NCBI GenBank assembly: GCA_041487355.1
Contig: JBGPND010000092.1
Coordinates: 1-18,649, forward strand
Source of the DNA: JAMXLO01 sp041487355
GTDB taxonomy: Bacteria; Pseudomonadota; Alphaproteobacteria; Acetobacterales; Acetobacteraceae
DNA length: 18,649 nt
Direction: 5' to 3'
This document shows positions 8,199 through 15,186 of the stretch, piece after piece (the first letter of the stretch is position 1; each line of letters begins with the position of its first letter). Both the position numbers and the translations under genes were made by a program. The notes under the pieces are model-generated. The model did no database searches and was not told where the DNA came from. It saw only the letters and a list, made by a program, of their open reading frames with translations.

Positions 8199-8268
8199 GG
8201 CCGATCCCTCCTACTCAGTCCTCGGAACCCAGCCTAAGCTGACGACCGATCAGGGAGGGAAGCAAGCC

Positions 8269-9495
8269 ATGATTGTCTCGGAGGGTGCCCGCAACATCGA
8301 ATTCGTCGGCCATACCGACCAGGGCGGCCGCGGCGACGGCGTCCAGGTGATGGTCGCGCGCGGCCATGCGTACATCGGCACTCGGGTCAGCCGCGGCGTG
8401 ATGGTCACCGACGTGCGCGATCCGCGCAACCCGCGCCCGGTCAATTTCGCGCCGATCCATCCGAACTCCTGGTGCATGCATCTCCAGGCGGCCGAAGACA
8501 TGCTGCTCTGCATCGAGGAGCTCGATCTGAAGGCGCTGCTGTCGCAGAAGGAGTACTACAGCCGTTCCAACCAAGTGGACAGCAGCCGCTACGGCAAGCG
8601 CGGCGAGGACTTCTCCGCCGGCATGCGGGTCTACGACATCTCCGATCCGGCCAATCCGCGCTCGATCGGCTTCATGGAGGTGGAGGGGCTCGGGCTGCAT
8701 CGCATCTGGTGGACCGGCGGCCGCTATGCCTATGCCTCCGCGCTGTTGGATGGGTTCACCGACCACATCCTGATCGTCATCGACATGGCCGAGCCGACAC
8801 GGCCGCGCGAAGTGGGGCGATGGTGGATTCCCGGCATGCACGTCGCCGCCGGCGAGACGCCCACCTGGAACAACCGCTGGGCGCTGCACCACGCGGTGGT
8901 GGCCGACGACATCGCCTATGGCTCGTGGCGCGACGGCGGGCTGACCATCCTCGATGTGAAGGACAAGTCGGCGCCCAAGCTGATCACGCACCGCAACTGG
9001 TGTCCGCCGTTCGGCGGCGGCACACACAGCGCGCTGCCCTTGCACGATCGCGACCTGCTGGTGGTTGCCGACGAGGCGACGCTGAACATCGACCAGGAGC
9101 AGTTGAAGCGCACCTTCGTGTTCGACATCCGCGAGAAGAGCAATCCGGTCGGCATCGCCACGCTGCCGACGCCGTCCGACCAGGACTACATCAAGCTCGG
9201 CGGGCAATTCGGGCCGCACAATCTGCACGAGAACCGTCCCGGCTCGTTCCAGAGCAGCACGACGATCTTCGCGACCTGGCAGAGCGCCGGCGTGCGCGTG
9301 TTCGACATCGCCGATCCGTATCAGCCGAAGGAGATCGGTTATTTCGTGCCGCCGCAGCCGACGCGCTGGATGGAGCCGATGCGCGGCCGCGCCAAGGTGC
9401 GGCACACCGCCGATCTGTTCGTGGCGCAGGACGGGCTGATCTATGCGACGGACTACGACGCCGGCCTCTACATCCTGCAATGGAAGGGAGCGTGA
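8269..9495 (+). CDS. LVIVD-repeat beta-propeller protein
   Basis: The 408-residue protein is built from repeated blades ending in a V-x-D-I-x-D-P-x-x-P-x-x-I-G pattern: VTDVRDPRNPRPV (46-58), RVYDISDPANPRSIG (120-134), LIVIDMAEPTRPREVG (168-183), LTILDVKDKSAPKLI, FVFDIREKSNPVGIA and RVFDIADPYQPKEIGYF (343-359). Conserved histidines occur in HHAVVAD, GGTHSALPL and GPHNLHENRPG and could bind a metal. LVIVD proteins have no established activity. The start at ATG 8269 is preferred because AGGGAGGGA (8252-8260) precedes it; an in-frame ATG at 8197 would overlap the GYD gene start. No signal peptide is seen, so it is probably cytoplasmic. Confidence 0.88.
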   Translation: MIVSEGARNIEFVGHTDQGGRGDGVQVMVARGHAYIGTRVSRGVMVTDVRDPRNPRPVNFAPIHPNSWCMHLQAAEDMLLCIEELDLKALLSQKEYYSRSNQVDSSRYGKRGEDFSAGMRVYDISDPANPRSIGFMEVEGLGLHRIWWTGGRYAYASALLDGFTDHILIVIDMAEPTRPREVGRWWIPGMHVAAGETPTWNNRWALHHAVVADDIAYGSWRDGGLTILDVKDKSAPKLITHRNWCPPFGGGTHSALPLHDRDLLVVADEATLNIDQEQLKRTFVFDIREKSNPVGIATLPTPSDQDYIKLGGQFGPHNLHENRPGSFQSSTTIFATWQSAGVRVFDIADPYQPKEIGYFVPPQPTRWMEPMRGRAKVRHTADLFVAQDGLIYATDYDAGLYILQWKGA

Positions 9496-9553
9496 GGCTT
9501 CACCTGCAATCGTCGTGCGGGTGCCCATTGCCTTGGCAGAATTGCAGCACTGA

Positions 9554-9574
9554 ACCTGACACCGTCCGTCAGGT
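9554..9574 (+). terminator. Weak hairpin after the LVIVD gene
   Basis: A 7-base stem, ACCTGAC/GTCAGGT, with a 7-base loop lies 58 bases after the LVIVD stop and just before the convergent fliI fragment. There is no U-tract, so termination is only a possibility. Confidence 0.3.
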
Positions 9575-9582
9575 CCGATCCA

Positions 9583-10068
9583 TCAATCCCCGCCGAGAAT
9601 CCTCCCCAGGGCAGCGAATGCCTCTTCGGCCGGCGTGCGTTCGTCGACGCCCTGGCCGAGGAAGGCTTCGAAGCCCGGGTGCTTGAGAATGGCGCGATCC
9701 ACCAGCGGGTCCGACCCCACCCGGTACGCACCGAGCCGGATCATCTCCGCCATGCTCTCGTAGCTGCCCAGCAACCGGCGCGCCTCGGCCAGCGTCGCAT
9801 TCTCCTCGGCCGAGTGGCAGCGCGGCAGCGCGGCTCACCGAGCGCAGGATGTCGATCGCCGGCCAGCGGCCGCGTTCGCCGATCCGCCGGTCGAGCACCA
9901 GATGCCCGTCCAGGATGCCACGCACCTCGTCCGACACCGGTTCGTCGTGGTCGTCGCCGTCCACCAGCACGGTGAAGATCCCGGTGATGTCGCCCTCGCC
10001 CTCGGGCCCCGGGCCGGCACGCTCCAGCAATGCCGGCAGTTCTGCGAAAACTGACGGGGTGTAGGGGA
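9583..10068 (-). pseudogene. fliI: fliI fragment (flagellar export ATPase), C-terminal third, frameshifted
   Basis: Read on the minus strand, this begins in the middle of the ATPase at PYTPSVFAELPALLERAG, continues through ITGIFTVLVDGDDHDEP, ILDGHLVLDRRIGERG and PAIDILRSVSRA, then in another frame CHSAEENATLAEARRLLGSYESMAEMIRLGAYR and on to the natural C-terminus. That order is characteristic of FliI, which powers export of flagellar subunits. The Walker A region and everything before it (about 280 residues) are absent. A frameshift lies at about 9826-9833 and fits loss of two bases. Upstream, the sequence switches at about 10070 to flhB on the other strand. It cannot make a working ATPase. 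Confidence 0.88.
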
Positions 10069-10070
10069 TC

Positions 10071-10788
10071 ATGCCGAATCTCTCGCATCTGTCGCCGATG
10101 CGCGGGATCAAGCGGATCTTAGGCCTGCGCTCGCTGTTCGAGGTCGCCAAGAGCGTGGTGAAACTCACCGCCGTCGGCGTCGCCTGCTTCCTCGTCGTGG
10201 CGCCACTCTACGAGAACTCGGTGGGCCTCGTTTCCACCGACATCGCCTCGATGCCTGGGATGATGCAGCAGTCGCTGCTGGCGGTCCTGCTGGCGACGAC
10301 ACTGGTGGCGGTGGCGATCGCCGGCATCGACGTGCCGTACCAGCATTGGTCGTATCATCGCCGCATGCGCATGAGCTTCGAGGAGATGCGCAAGGAACTG
10401 CGCGAGTCGGAAGGCGACCCGCACGTCAAGGCGCGCCAGCGCAAGCTGCGCCAGCGGCGCGCGCAGCGGCGCATGATGCACGAGGTGCCGAAGGCGACCG
10501 TGGTCATCACCAATCCGACGCATGTCGCCGTCGCGCTGCGCTATCAGCGCGGCAAGGATCCGGCCCCCGTCGTGGTCGCCAAGAGCGCCGAACTGGTCGC
10601 CGCGGATCCGCCATACCGCCCGCCAGCACGACGTGGCGATCGTGGAGAACCCGCCGCTCGCCCGGGCACTGCATGCGACGGTGGAAATCGGCGAGACCAT
10701 CCCGCAGGAACATTTCGAGGCGGTGGCCAGGATCATCGGCCTGATCTGGGCGCAGCGCGGCCAGCGCCCGGCCCTGCCGGCCGCCTGA
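10071..10788 (+). pseudogene. flhB: flhB fragment (flagellar export gate protein), 5' truncated and frameshifted
   Basis: The open frame starts at an accidental ATG inside the gene: LSHLSPMRGIKRILGLRSLF corresponds to the segment before the later membrane helices of FlhB, which in full is about 350 residues. Two membrane helices remain (about residues 31-46 and 68-86), followed by the charged linker and the self-cleavage motif NPTH (148-151). At about 10601-10604 the frame breaks; the next frame resumes with TARQHDVAIVENPPLARALH and runs through AVARIIGLIWAQR to a normal end. Loss of two bases from a GCGCGG run would explain the shift. Missing the first third and frameshifted, it is a pseudogene. 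Confidence 0.9.
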
Positions 10789-10830
10789 GCCGGCGTATCG
10801 CTGCGAAAAGCCAAGCGACCAGGCGGCGCG

Positions 10831-11037
10831 CTACGAGCCGCCCGCCGCCTGGGGCTCAGCGACACGCTCGGGACGCCTCCGCCGGACCGGTCTTGCCGCA
10901 GCCTGGCTGGCGTCGATGCGCCGCAGCTCCCGGTAGATCGCCGCAGTGCGCTCGTGAGGGCGCAGGTTGATCCAGTCGTCGACCGAATACGATTGCCGCG
11001 CCCGCTGGGCGGCAAGCTGGAAGCTATCGTATGCCAT
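10831..11037 (-). CDS. Small conserved-looking protein, unknown function
   Basis: I do not recognise a named family. The 68-residue reading begins MAYDSFQLAAQRARQSYSVD and continues with LRPHERTAAIYRELRRID, which looks like a folded helical unit, followed by a basic, Ala- and Arg-rich tail. The ATG at 11037 is chosen over one at 11106 because the added N-terminal residues look like translated spacer; a weak GGTGG lies upstream. It sits in the broken flagellar region, between the flhB fragment (convergent, 42 bases away) and motE. The amino-acid pattern looks coding, but evidence is modest. Confidence 0.55.
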   Translation of the reverse strand: MAYDSFQLAAQRARQSYSVDDWINLRPHERTAAIYRELRRIDASQAAARPVRRRRPERVAEPQAAGGS

Positions 11038-11178
11038 AGTCCACCCCGGTGGCAGCGGACAGATCCAACGCCCGCCGAGCCAATTTTTGATCGGAGGCAG
11101 CCCCAACTGCTCCCGTTGTCGCTATGATCAATGCCCTGACGAATTAATCAAGTAGTTATTGCATGGAGTTGATCGATT

Positions 11179-11187
11179 TTATCCACA
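11179..11187 (+). promoter_or_regulatory. Single perfect DnaA-box-like 9-mer
   Basis: TTATCCACA matches the high-affinity DnaA box of E. coli exactly. It lies in an AT-rich patch (about 11135-11190) within the 204-base spacer between the small gene and motE. Only one copy is seen and no replication gene is nearby, so an origin is not supported. A 9-mer can occur by chance. Confidence 0.25.
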
Positions 11188-11241
11188 GTGAGAATGGGTG
11201 GCCCCGTCTCTCCGGCTTGCCAGTTTCACCGTCTTGCCACA

Positions 11242-11874
11242 TCAGCGGCGGAACGGGGCATGGCGCTGCTCCAGTTCCTCGGTGATCGCGAGGGCGGCCT
11301 TCGGTTCCATGCCGGCCAGGATGGGTCCCGCCGAACAGGTGTCCAGGTGCTGGAGGATGACCGCCGCCTTCGGCGGGTCCAGCTTGCCGAGCACCGCCGC
11401 CGCCTGGTTCGGCTTCATGTTGGAATAGAGGCCGACCAGCAGGTTGAGATCGGCCTCCGCCGCGGCAAATTCGCGCGCCGCCAGGGTCTCGACCTCCTGC
11501 CGCAGCCGCTTCAGTTCGGCGATCTGCTGGCGCTCCAACTGCTCGGCCGCGGCGACCCGCGCCGCTCGCGTCTGCAGATCGCGCTCTCGGCGATCCAGCT
11601 CGGACTTGCGGCGCACCACCTCCAGCAGCAGCCTGCCGTCAGCCGCTTGCGGGCTATCCGACACGGCAGGCCGAGGTGCCGGGTCCGTCGCCGGGGCCTG
11701 TGCCGGTGGCGGAGCCGACTGGGCGACCGCCGGTGCGATCGGTGACAGACTGTGCCATTGCTGCAACAGGTCGGCGGCACGCCAGGGCAGCAGCGCCGCC
11801 AGCCCGGCCGTGGCCAGCGGCAGAACCAGCGAACGGCGGGACTTCAGCCAACGTGGGACGTTAATGAACGTCAT
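11242..11874 (-). CDS. motE: MotE-like flagellar motor chaperone
   Basis: The 210-residue protein has one N-terminal membrane helix (about 15-31), a Pro/Ala-rich linker (45-78), a charged coiled coil (about 83-140) and a C-terminal MgtE-N-like domain (145-203) with LYSNMKPNQAAAVLGKLDP and ILAGMEPKAALAITEEL. This layout is that of MotE, the periplasmic chaperone that stabilises MotC in alphaproteobacterial flagellar motors. The gene appears complete. It follows the DUF6468 gene by 9 bases, and the fliM fragment lies upstream on the same strand, which is the usual order of this block. With its partners broken nearby, it may be unexpressed or in use only if another flagellar set exists. Confidence 0.82.
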   Translation of the reverse strand: MTFINVPRWLKSRRSLVLPLATAGLAALLPWRAADLLQQWHSLSPIAPAVAQSAPPPAQAPATDPAPRPAVSDSPQAADGRLLLEVVRRKSELDRRERDLQTRAARVAAAEQLERQQIAELKRLRQEVETLAAREFAAAEADLNLLVGLYSNMKPNQAAAVLGKLDPPKAAVILQHLDTCSAGPILAGMEPKAALAITEELEQRHAPFRR

Positions 11875-11883
11875 GGGCCTTCG

Positions 11884-12288
11884 TCACGCCGCCACGCCGG
11901 CCCGCTCGGCGAAGCCCTTCGGCTCGGCCAGCTCACGCGGAATGGCAGCAGCCCGGACGCCCTCCATCCGGCGGTGCTGGCGGAGCAGCCGGTCCAGCGC
12001 GCAGGTTGTTTCCTCGGCGGCACGGTTGGCGGCCGCCAGCTCCGCCGACATCCGGCGCGACGCAGCCAGACGGACCTCCACCGTCGACAGATCGTTCTGC
12101 AGCCGCTGGGCGAACCCCTCGGCAATCTCCACCATGCGGCTGACCGAGGCATCGAGCGACGGCAGCACGCGCCCGGCATCCGGCAGGGCATGGCGCAGCC
12201 GATGCAGCCTGACATGCAAGACGATCGAATGCAGGGCGACCATGGCCAGGAGCACGAAGCCCACGGCGTTCATCACGAAATACAGCAT
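11884..12288 (-). CDS. DUF6468 flagellar-cluster membrane protein
   Basis: The 134-residue protein has an N-terminal membrane helix (about 3-24, MLYFVMNAVGFVLLAMVAL) and then a long alpha-helical, coiled-coil-like region with MVEIAEGFAQRLQNDLSTV and AEETTCALDRLL. Proteins of this type lie between fliM and motE in Rhodospirillales and related groups; their role is not established. GGAG lies 9 bases before the ATG. The spacing, 36 bases after the fliM stop and 9 before motE, keeps the normal operon layout. It appears intact although fliM upstream is not. Confidence 0.75.
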   Translation of the reverse strand: MLYFVMNAVGFVLLAMVALHSIVLHVRLHRLRHALPDAGRVLPSLDASVSRMVEIAEGFAQRLQNDLSTVEVRLAASRRMSAELAAANRAAEETTCALDRLLRQHRRMEGVRAAAIPRELAEPKGFAERAGVAA

Positions 12289-12324
12289 GACGGGGTTCTC
12301 CTCGAGGCTGTGTGTGGTGATCGT

Positions 12325-12648
12325 TCAGGCCGGCATCGGCCAGTCTTCGGGGAGGCGCCGGTCTTCGATGTGCAGCGCGATGCGCCCGTCCTTCTCGGCG
12401 ATCCGCGCATGCAGGACGAGAAGGTCGCGGCAGAACAGCTCGATCGGATCGTCGTGCCTGCGGCTCAGGAGCAGGTTCGACCCGACGCGCCAGCGCAGGA
12501 CCTCGGACGTCGAGATGCGGCGGCGCTCGACGATCGCGCGCAGCGTCACCGAGGTGTGCGGCAGTTCGGCATGCAGATGCGCATGCCGGGTGGCGTCACC
12601 GCCGGGCTTGACGGGTATCGGGGGAGCGTCATCCCACACGCTCGTTGG
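12325..12648 (-). pseudogene. fliM: fliM fragment (flagellar switch protein), C-terminal domain only
   Basis: The recognisable part runs from about TSVWDDAPP through LHAELPHTSVTLRAIVERRR, STSEVLRWRVGSNLLL and DDPIELFCRDLLVLHARIAE to DGRIALHIEDRR. This is the SpoA-type C-terminal domain of FliM, which binds FliN in the switch complex. The first two thirds (CheY-binding tail and middle domain) are missing. Going upstream, the sequence turns into the start of flgI on the opposite strand at about 12640-12650. The open frame continues to 12759, but only as an antisense shadow of flgI. A start codon in this stub (ATG near 12651) could give about 108 residues, but not a working FliM. Confidence 0.78.
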
Positions 12649-12649
12649 C

Positions 12650-13157
12650 ATGAAACGTCTGGCGCTGCTTGCGGCTGCTGCTTTGCTGGGACTGACCGCG
12701 TCGGCGCATGCCCAGATCAAGCTGCGCGACCTGGTGTCGATCGAGGGTGTGCGGAGCAATCAGCTTGTCGGCTACGGTCTCGTGGTCGGGCTGCAGTCGA
12801 CAGGCGACACGCTGCGCAACTCGCAGTTCACCCAGCAATCGCTGAGCGCGATGCTGGAGCGGATGGGCGTGAACGTCACGGGACTGCAGTTGCAGACCCG
12901 CAATACCGCCGCCGTGGTGGTGACGGCGACGCTGCCTGCTTTCGCGCGCCAGGGCTCGCCGGTCGACGTGCAGGTCTCCTCGCTGGGCGACGCGAAATCC
13001 CTGGTCGGCGGCACGCTGATGGTCACGCCGCTGATGGGTGCCGATGGCGAGGTCTATGCCGTCGCGCAGGGCCCCGTCGGTGGTCGGCGGCTTCTCGGCC
13101 GTGGGCGCCGGTCAGAGCGTCAAGCAGGGCGTGCAGACAGCGGGGCGGATTCCGGGG
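12650..13157 (+). pseudogene. flgI: flgI fragment (flagellar P-ring protein), 5' part, frameshifted and cut by IS remnant
   Basis: The fragment has a natural start with a signal peptide (MKRLALLAAAALLGLTASAHA, counted to residue 21) and the FlgI N-terminal sequence: IKLRDLVSIEGVRSNQLVGY, GLQSTGDTLRNSQFTQQSL and LQTRNTAAVVVTATLPAFAR. FlgI forms the periplasmic P ring around the flagellar rod and is normally about 370 residues. Here the frame breaks at about 13079-13081; the next frame gives VGGFSAVGAGQSVKQGVQTA and ends near GRIPG, where transposase-derived sequence takes over. About half the protein is missing. No ribosome site is seen before the ATG, because the upstream DNA is fliM in inverse orientation. 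Confidence 0.9.
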
Positions 13158-13435
13158 GCGCCGAAGGCCCCAGCGTCCCGCTGCCTGCGCCAGTCGGTGA
13201 GGGTCGAGGAGTAGAGGCCCTCGCGACGCAGGATGGTGCCGATCCCACCGGTATCAGCGGCGCGATCGGTATCGGCCAGGATGCGCAGCTTGTCCTGGAC
13301 GGTGAAGGTCCGGCGGCGCGGGCGGTCGGACAATTCGGGCGACGCAGCGGCTGGTGTCGGCACAACCGTCGGCCTCCGGCCTCCGTTTGTGCCGACACCA
13401 GCCGCTGCGTCGATCTGTGTCAGGAGCATGGGCAT
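13150..13435 (-). mobile_element. IS3-type transposase OrfA remnant
   Basis: On the minus strand from ATG 13435 the frame contains RRRTFTVQDKLRILADTDRA, GGIGTILRREGLYSSTLTDW and RRQRDAGAFGA, the helix-turn-helix DNA-binding part of an IS3-family OrfA transposase. The C-terminal end of OrfA, all of OrfB and the distal IS end are missing: the sequence joins flgI at about 13150-13157. No terminal repeat could be set with confidence; the upstream end must lie somewhere in 13436-13640. The remnant probably marks an insertion into flgI followed by deletion. Confidence 0.75.
13340..13412. repeat. Long perfect inverted repeat inside the transposase remnant
   Basis: Perfect 26-base arms (13340-13365 and 13387-13412, beginning CGACGCAGCGGCTGGTGTCG) flank a 21-base loop containing GGCCTCC twice. 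On the minus strand it lies in the early codons of OrfA, before the helix-turn-helix. Expressed as RNA it would form a very stable stem. Confidence 0.9.
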
Positions 13436-13885
13436 GACCGAAGATGATCCTTCTGCGCCGTCAAGTCTAAATTCCCCGGGGATCGATGTTTCATCTTCAT
13501 TGGCACGGAGGGTGATGTCCCTCAAATGTGATCCATTGCGTACCTGCAAGTCATTGATTCATATGCAGACAATCTCATATATCGAGAATCGTCTCACTAC
13601 GAGTGATTGACGACATTCTGGGTTCTTTGATCTTTTGAAGGTCTCAGGGCGCAGTCGAGTTGCCCCTGGGTGGCTGGGGCGGGGGTGGGCCAAGTGTTGC
13701 GCGCGTGGCCCACCCCACACCCCACGGAAGCCCCAAACGATTCGAGGCTTTCGTTAAGCGAAACTTACCATCGTAAGCGCTGGGTTCAAAATTCCTGAAC
13801 GAATGGATAGCGGAGAAATGAACGGGACGAAAAATAAGCCGCCAAGACGGCGGGACGATTCTCATCGCCGTCTGAAGCCACCGAC
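13436..13885. other. Low-GC stretch with few genes next to the IS remnant
   Basis: No convincing gene is seen in these 450 bases, and base composition is clearly lower in GC than the flanks. It probably holds the remaining end of the insertion sequence. A hairpin with perfect 11-base arms (GGGGTGGGCCA, 13682-13692, inverse at 13706-13716) lies here, as does a minus-strand terminator at 13829-13853. A 73-codon minus-strand frame (13644-13865) is open but has no family resemblance that I can support. Confidence 0.5.
13829..13853 (-). terminator. Intrinsic terminator, minus strand
   Basis: On the minus strand a perfect 5-base stem, CCGCC-GTCTT-GGCGG, is followed by CTTATTTTTCG, the hairpin plus U-rich tail of a rho-independent terminator. 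It lies 33 bases downstream of the stop of the reading frame ending at 13886, supporting that frame as a former gene. Confidence 0.6.
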
Positions 13886-14104
13886 CTACGCCACCCCGAA
13901 GATGGCGGCACGTAGTTTCCGGAGCGTCGCCGCTTCCCGCTCCAGTCGATCGATCTCTACGCTTATCGGCTCTACCAAGGCAGCGTCCGTGTTGCGCCAG
14001 CCAATGCGGCGCAGCACGTGCCGTAAGTGGTGCTCGGTCTCCTGAAAGACATTCCCCTTCTGCCGCTCAGCCTTCAGGGCTGCGGTGAACGTGCCCTGCA
14101 GGGA
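13886..14104 (-). pseudogene. Possible 3' remnant of an unrecognised gene
   Basis: A minus-strand frame open from just after a stop at 14105-14107 to a TAG at 13886 encodes about 72 residues with no good start codon. Parts such as ALKAERQKGNVFQETEHHL, RHVLRRIGWRNTDAALVEP and IDRLEREAATLRKLRAAIFG look like genuine protein, with a helical C-terminal end. An intrinsic terminator follows. I cannot assign a family. It is most simply the 3' end of a lost gene beside the IS remnant. Confidence 0.35.
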
Positions 14105-14235
14105 TCATTGCGGGACGATAGGGGAAACGGCTGTGGGGTGGGAGAGATCGGCTGCCGGGTATCGCGTTTTCAAACGTCCTGCACCCTTTGCAGACGTTCA
14201 GACTGAGATACCACCCAGCCGCCCTGACCAGGGTG

Positions 14236-15186
14236 TTACGCCTCGTCTGGCGTCACGATCAGGACCAACATTCCACCTTGGCGCAGCACGGTCAGCGATA
14301 CCGCCCGCCCGGCCCGCTCCACCGTCAGCGCGCGATGCAGATCCTCGACACCGGCAACCTGCGAGTCCTCGAATGCCACGATCACGTCGCCCCGCTCCAC
14401 ACCGGCGCGCGCCGCGGGACCACCGTCCTGCAGTTCCAGCACCAGCACGCCGCTCGCCTGCACCAACTGGAGGAACCGCCGCACCCGCGTATCGATCGGC
14501 ACGGTCTGACCGGACACGCCAAGCTGCGACCGCCGCACGCGCCCCTCGCGCATCAGCCGCGTCGCAACCCAGACCGCCGTGTCGACGCCGATGGCGAAGC
14601 AGATGCCCTGCGCCGACGCGATCGTCGCGGTGTTGATGCCGACCACACGCCCGGCACCGGACACCAGCGGACCACCGGAATTGCCGGGGTTCAGCGGCGC
14701 ATCGGTCTGGATCACCCTCTCCAGGTTGCGTTCGGACCGCGTGCGCAGCGTCCGCCCCGGCGCGCTGACAATCCCCGCGGTTACCGTGCACTGAAACCCG
14801 AGCGGATCGCCGATCGCCGCCACCAACTGCCCCACCCTCAGCGTCGCGGAGCGGCCAAGCTCGGCGTGGGGCAGGCCATTGCCGGCCAGCCGCGGCACCG
14901 CCGTGTCGGTGTCCGCATCCTCGCCCACCAGCGTCGCGTCCAGCACCTGCCCGTCGGTGAACGAGGCACGCAGCCGCGCCGCGCCGGCGATCACGTGCGA
15001 GTTGGTGAGCACGTAGCCATCGGGCGTGAAGATCACCCCGGACCCCTGCCCAAGCGGCCTGCCGTCGGCGCCGAAGGCAATGACATGCACGACGGCGGGG
15101 CCGACCCGCTCGAAGGCGTTCACGATCTGCGCGGAATAGGGATCGAGTTCGTCAGGCGGCGGAGCGCCAGTGGCATCGAGCGGCAT
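14236..15186 (-). CDS. HtrA/DegP-like serine protease with PDZ domain, no signal peptide
   Basis: The 316-residue protein is a trypsin-fold S1C protease. The catalytic triad is complete: H64 in LTNSHVI, D94 in DTDTAV and S170 in NPGNSGGPL. A single C-terminal PDZ domain (about 225-312) contains ARAGVERGDVIVAFEDSQVAG. The N-terminus, MPLDATGAPPPDELDPYS, has no signal peptide or membrane helix, so unlike most DegP proteins it is predicted to be cytoplasmic (inference). ATG 15186, with GGGAAA upstream, is preferred to ATG 15237. It is divergent, across about 147 bases, from a catalytically dead paralogue and a LuxR-type regulator, suggesting a shared control region and a shared role in proteolysis or regulation. 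Confidence 0.9.
   Translation of the reverse strand: MPLDATGAPPPDELDPYSAQIVNAFERVGPAVVHVIAFGADGRPLGQGSGVIFTPDGYVLTNSHVIAGAARLRASFTDGQVLDATLVGEDADTDTAVPRLAGNGLPHAELGRSATLRVGQLVAAIGDPLGFQCTVTAGIVSAPGRTLRTRSERNLERVIQTDAPLNPGNSGGPLVSGAGRVVGINTATIASAQGICFAIGVDTAVWVATRLMREGRVRRSQLGVSGQTVPIDTRVRRFLQLVQASGVLVLELQDGGPAARAGVERGDVIVAFEDSQVAGVEDLHRALTVERAGRAVSLTVLRQGGMLVLIVTPDEA

Noticed and set aside
8215..9528. 437-codon minus-strand open frame
   Set aside because: Antisense of the LVIVD-repeat gene; composition is His/Arg-rich and low in complexity.
11135..11190. Replication origin around the DnaA-box-like TTATCCACA
   Set aside because: Only one box, no cluster, and no dnaA, parA, repC or similar gene nearby.
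11444..13447. 667-codon plus-strand open frame spanning several genes
   Set aside because: It is mostly antisense of motE, DUF6468 and fliM that happens to read through into flgI; only the flgI part is meaningful.
13682..13716. Hairpin GGGGTGGGCCA as an intrinsic terminator
   Set aside because: The stem is good but no U-rich tail follows on either strand and no gene ends close to it.
13644..13865. 73-codon minus-strand frame in the low-GC region
   Set aside because: No family resemblance, Pro-rich end over a hairpin, no clear ribosome site.
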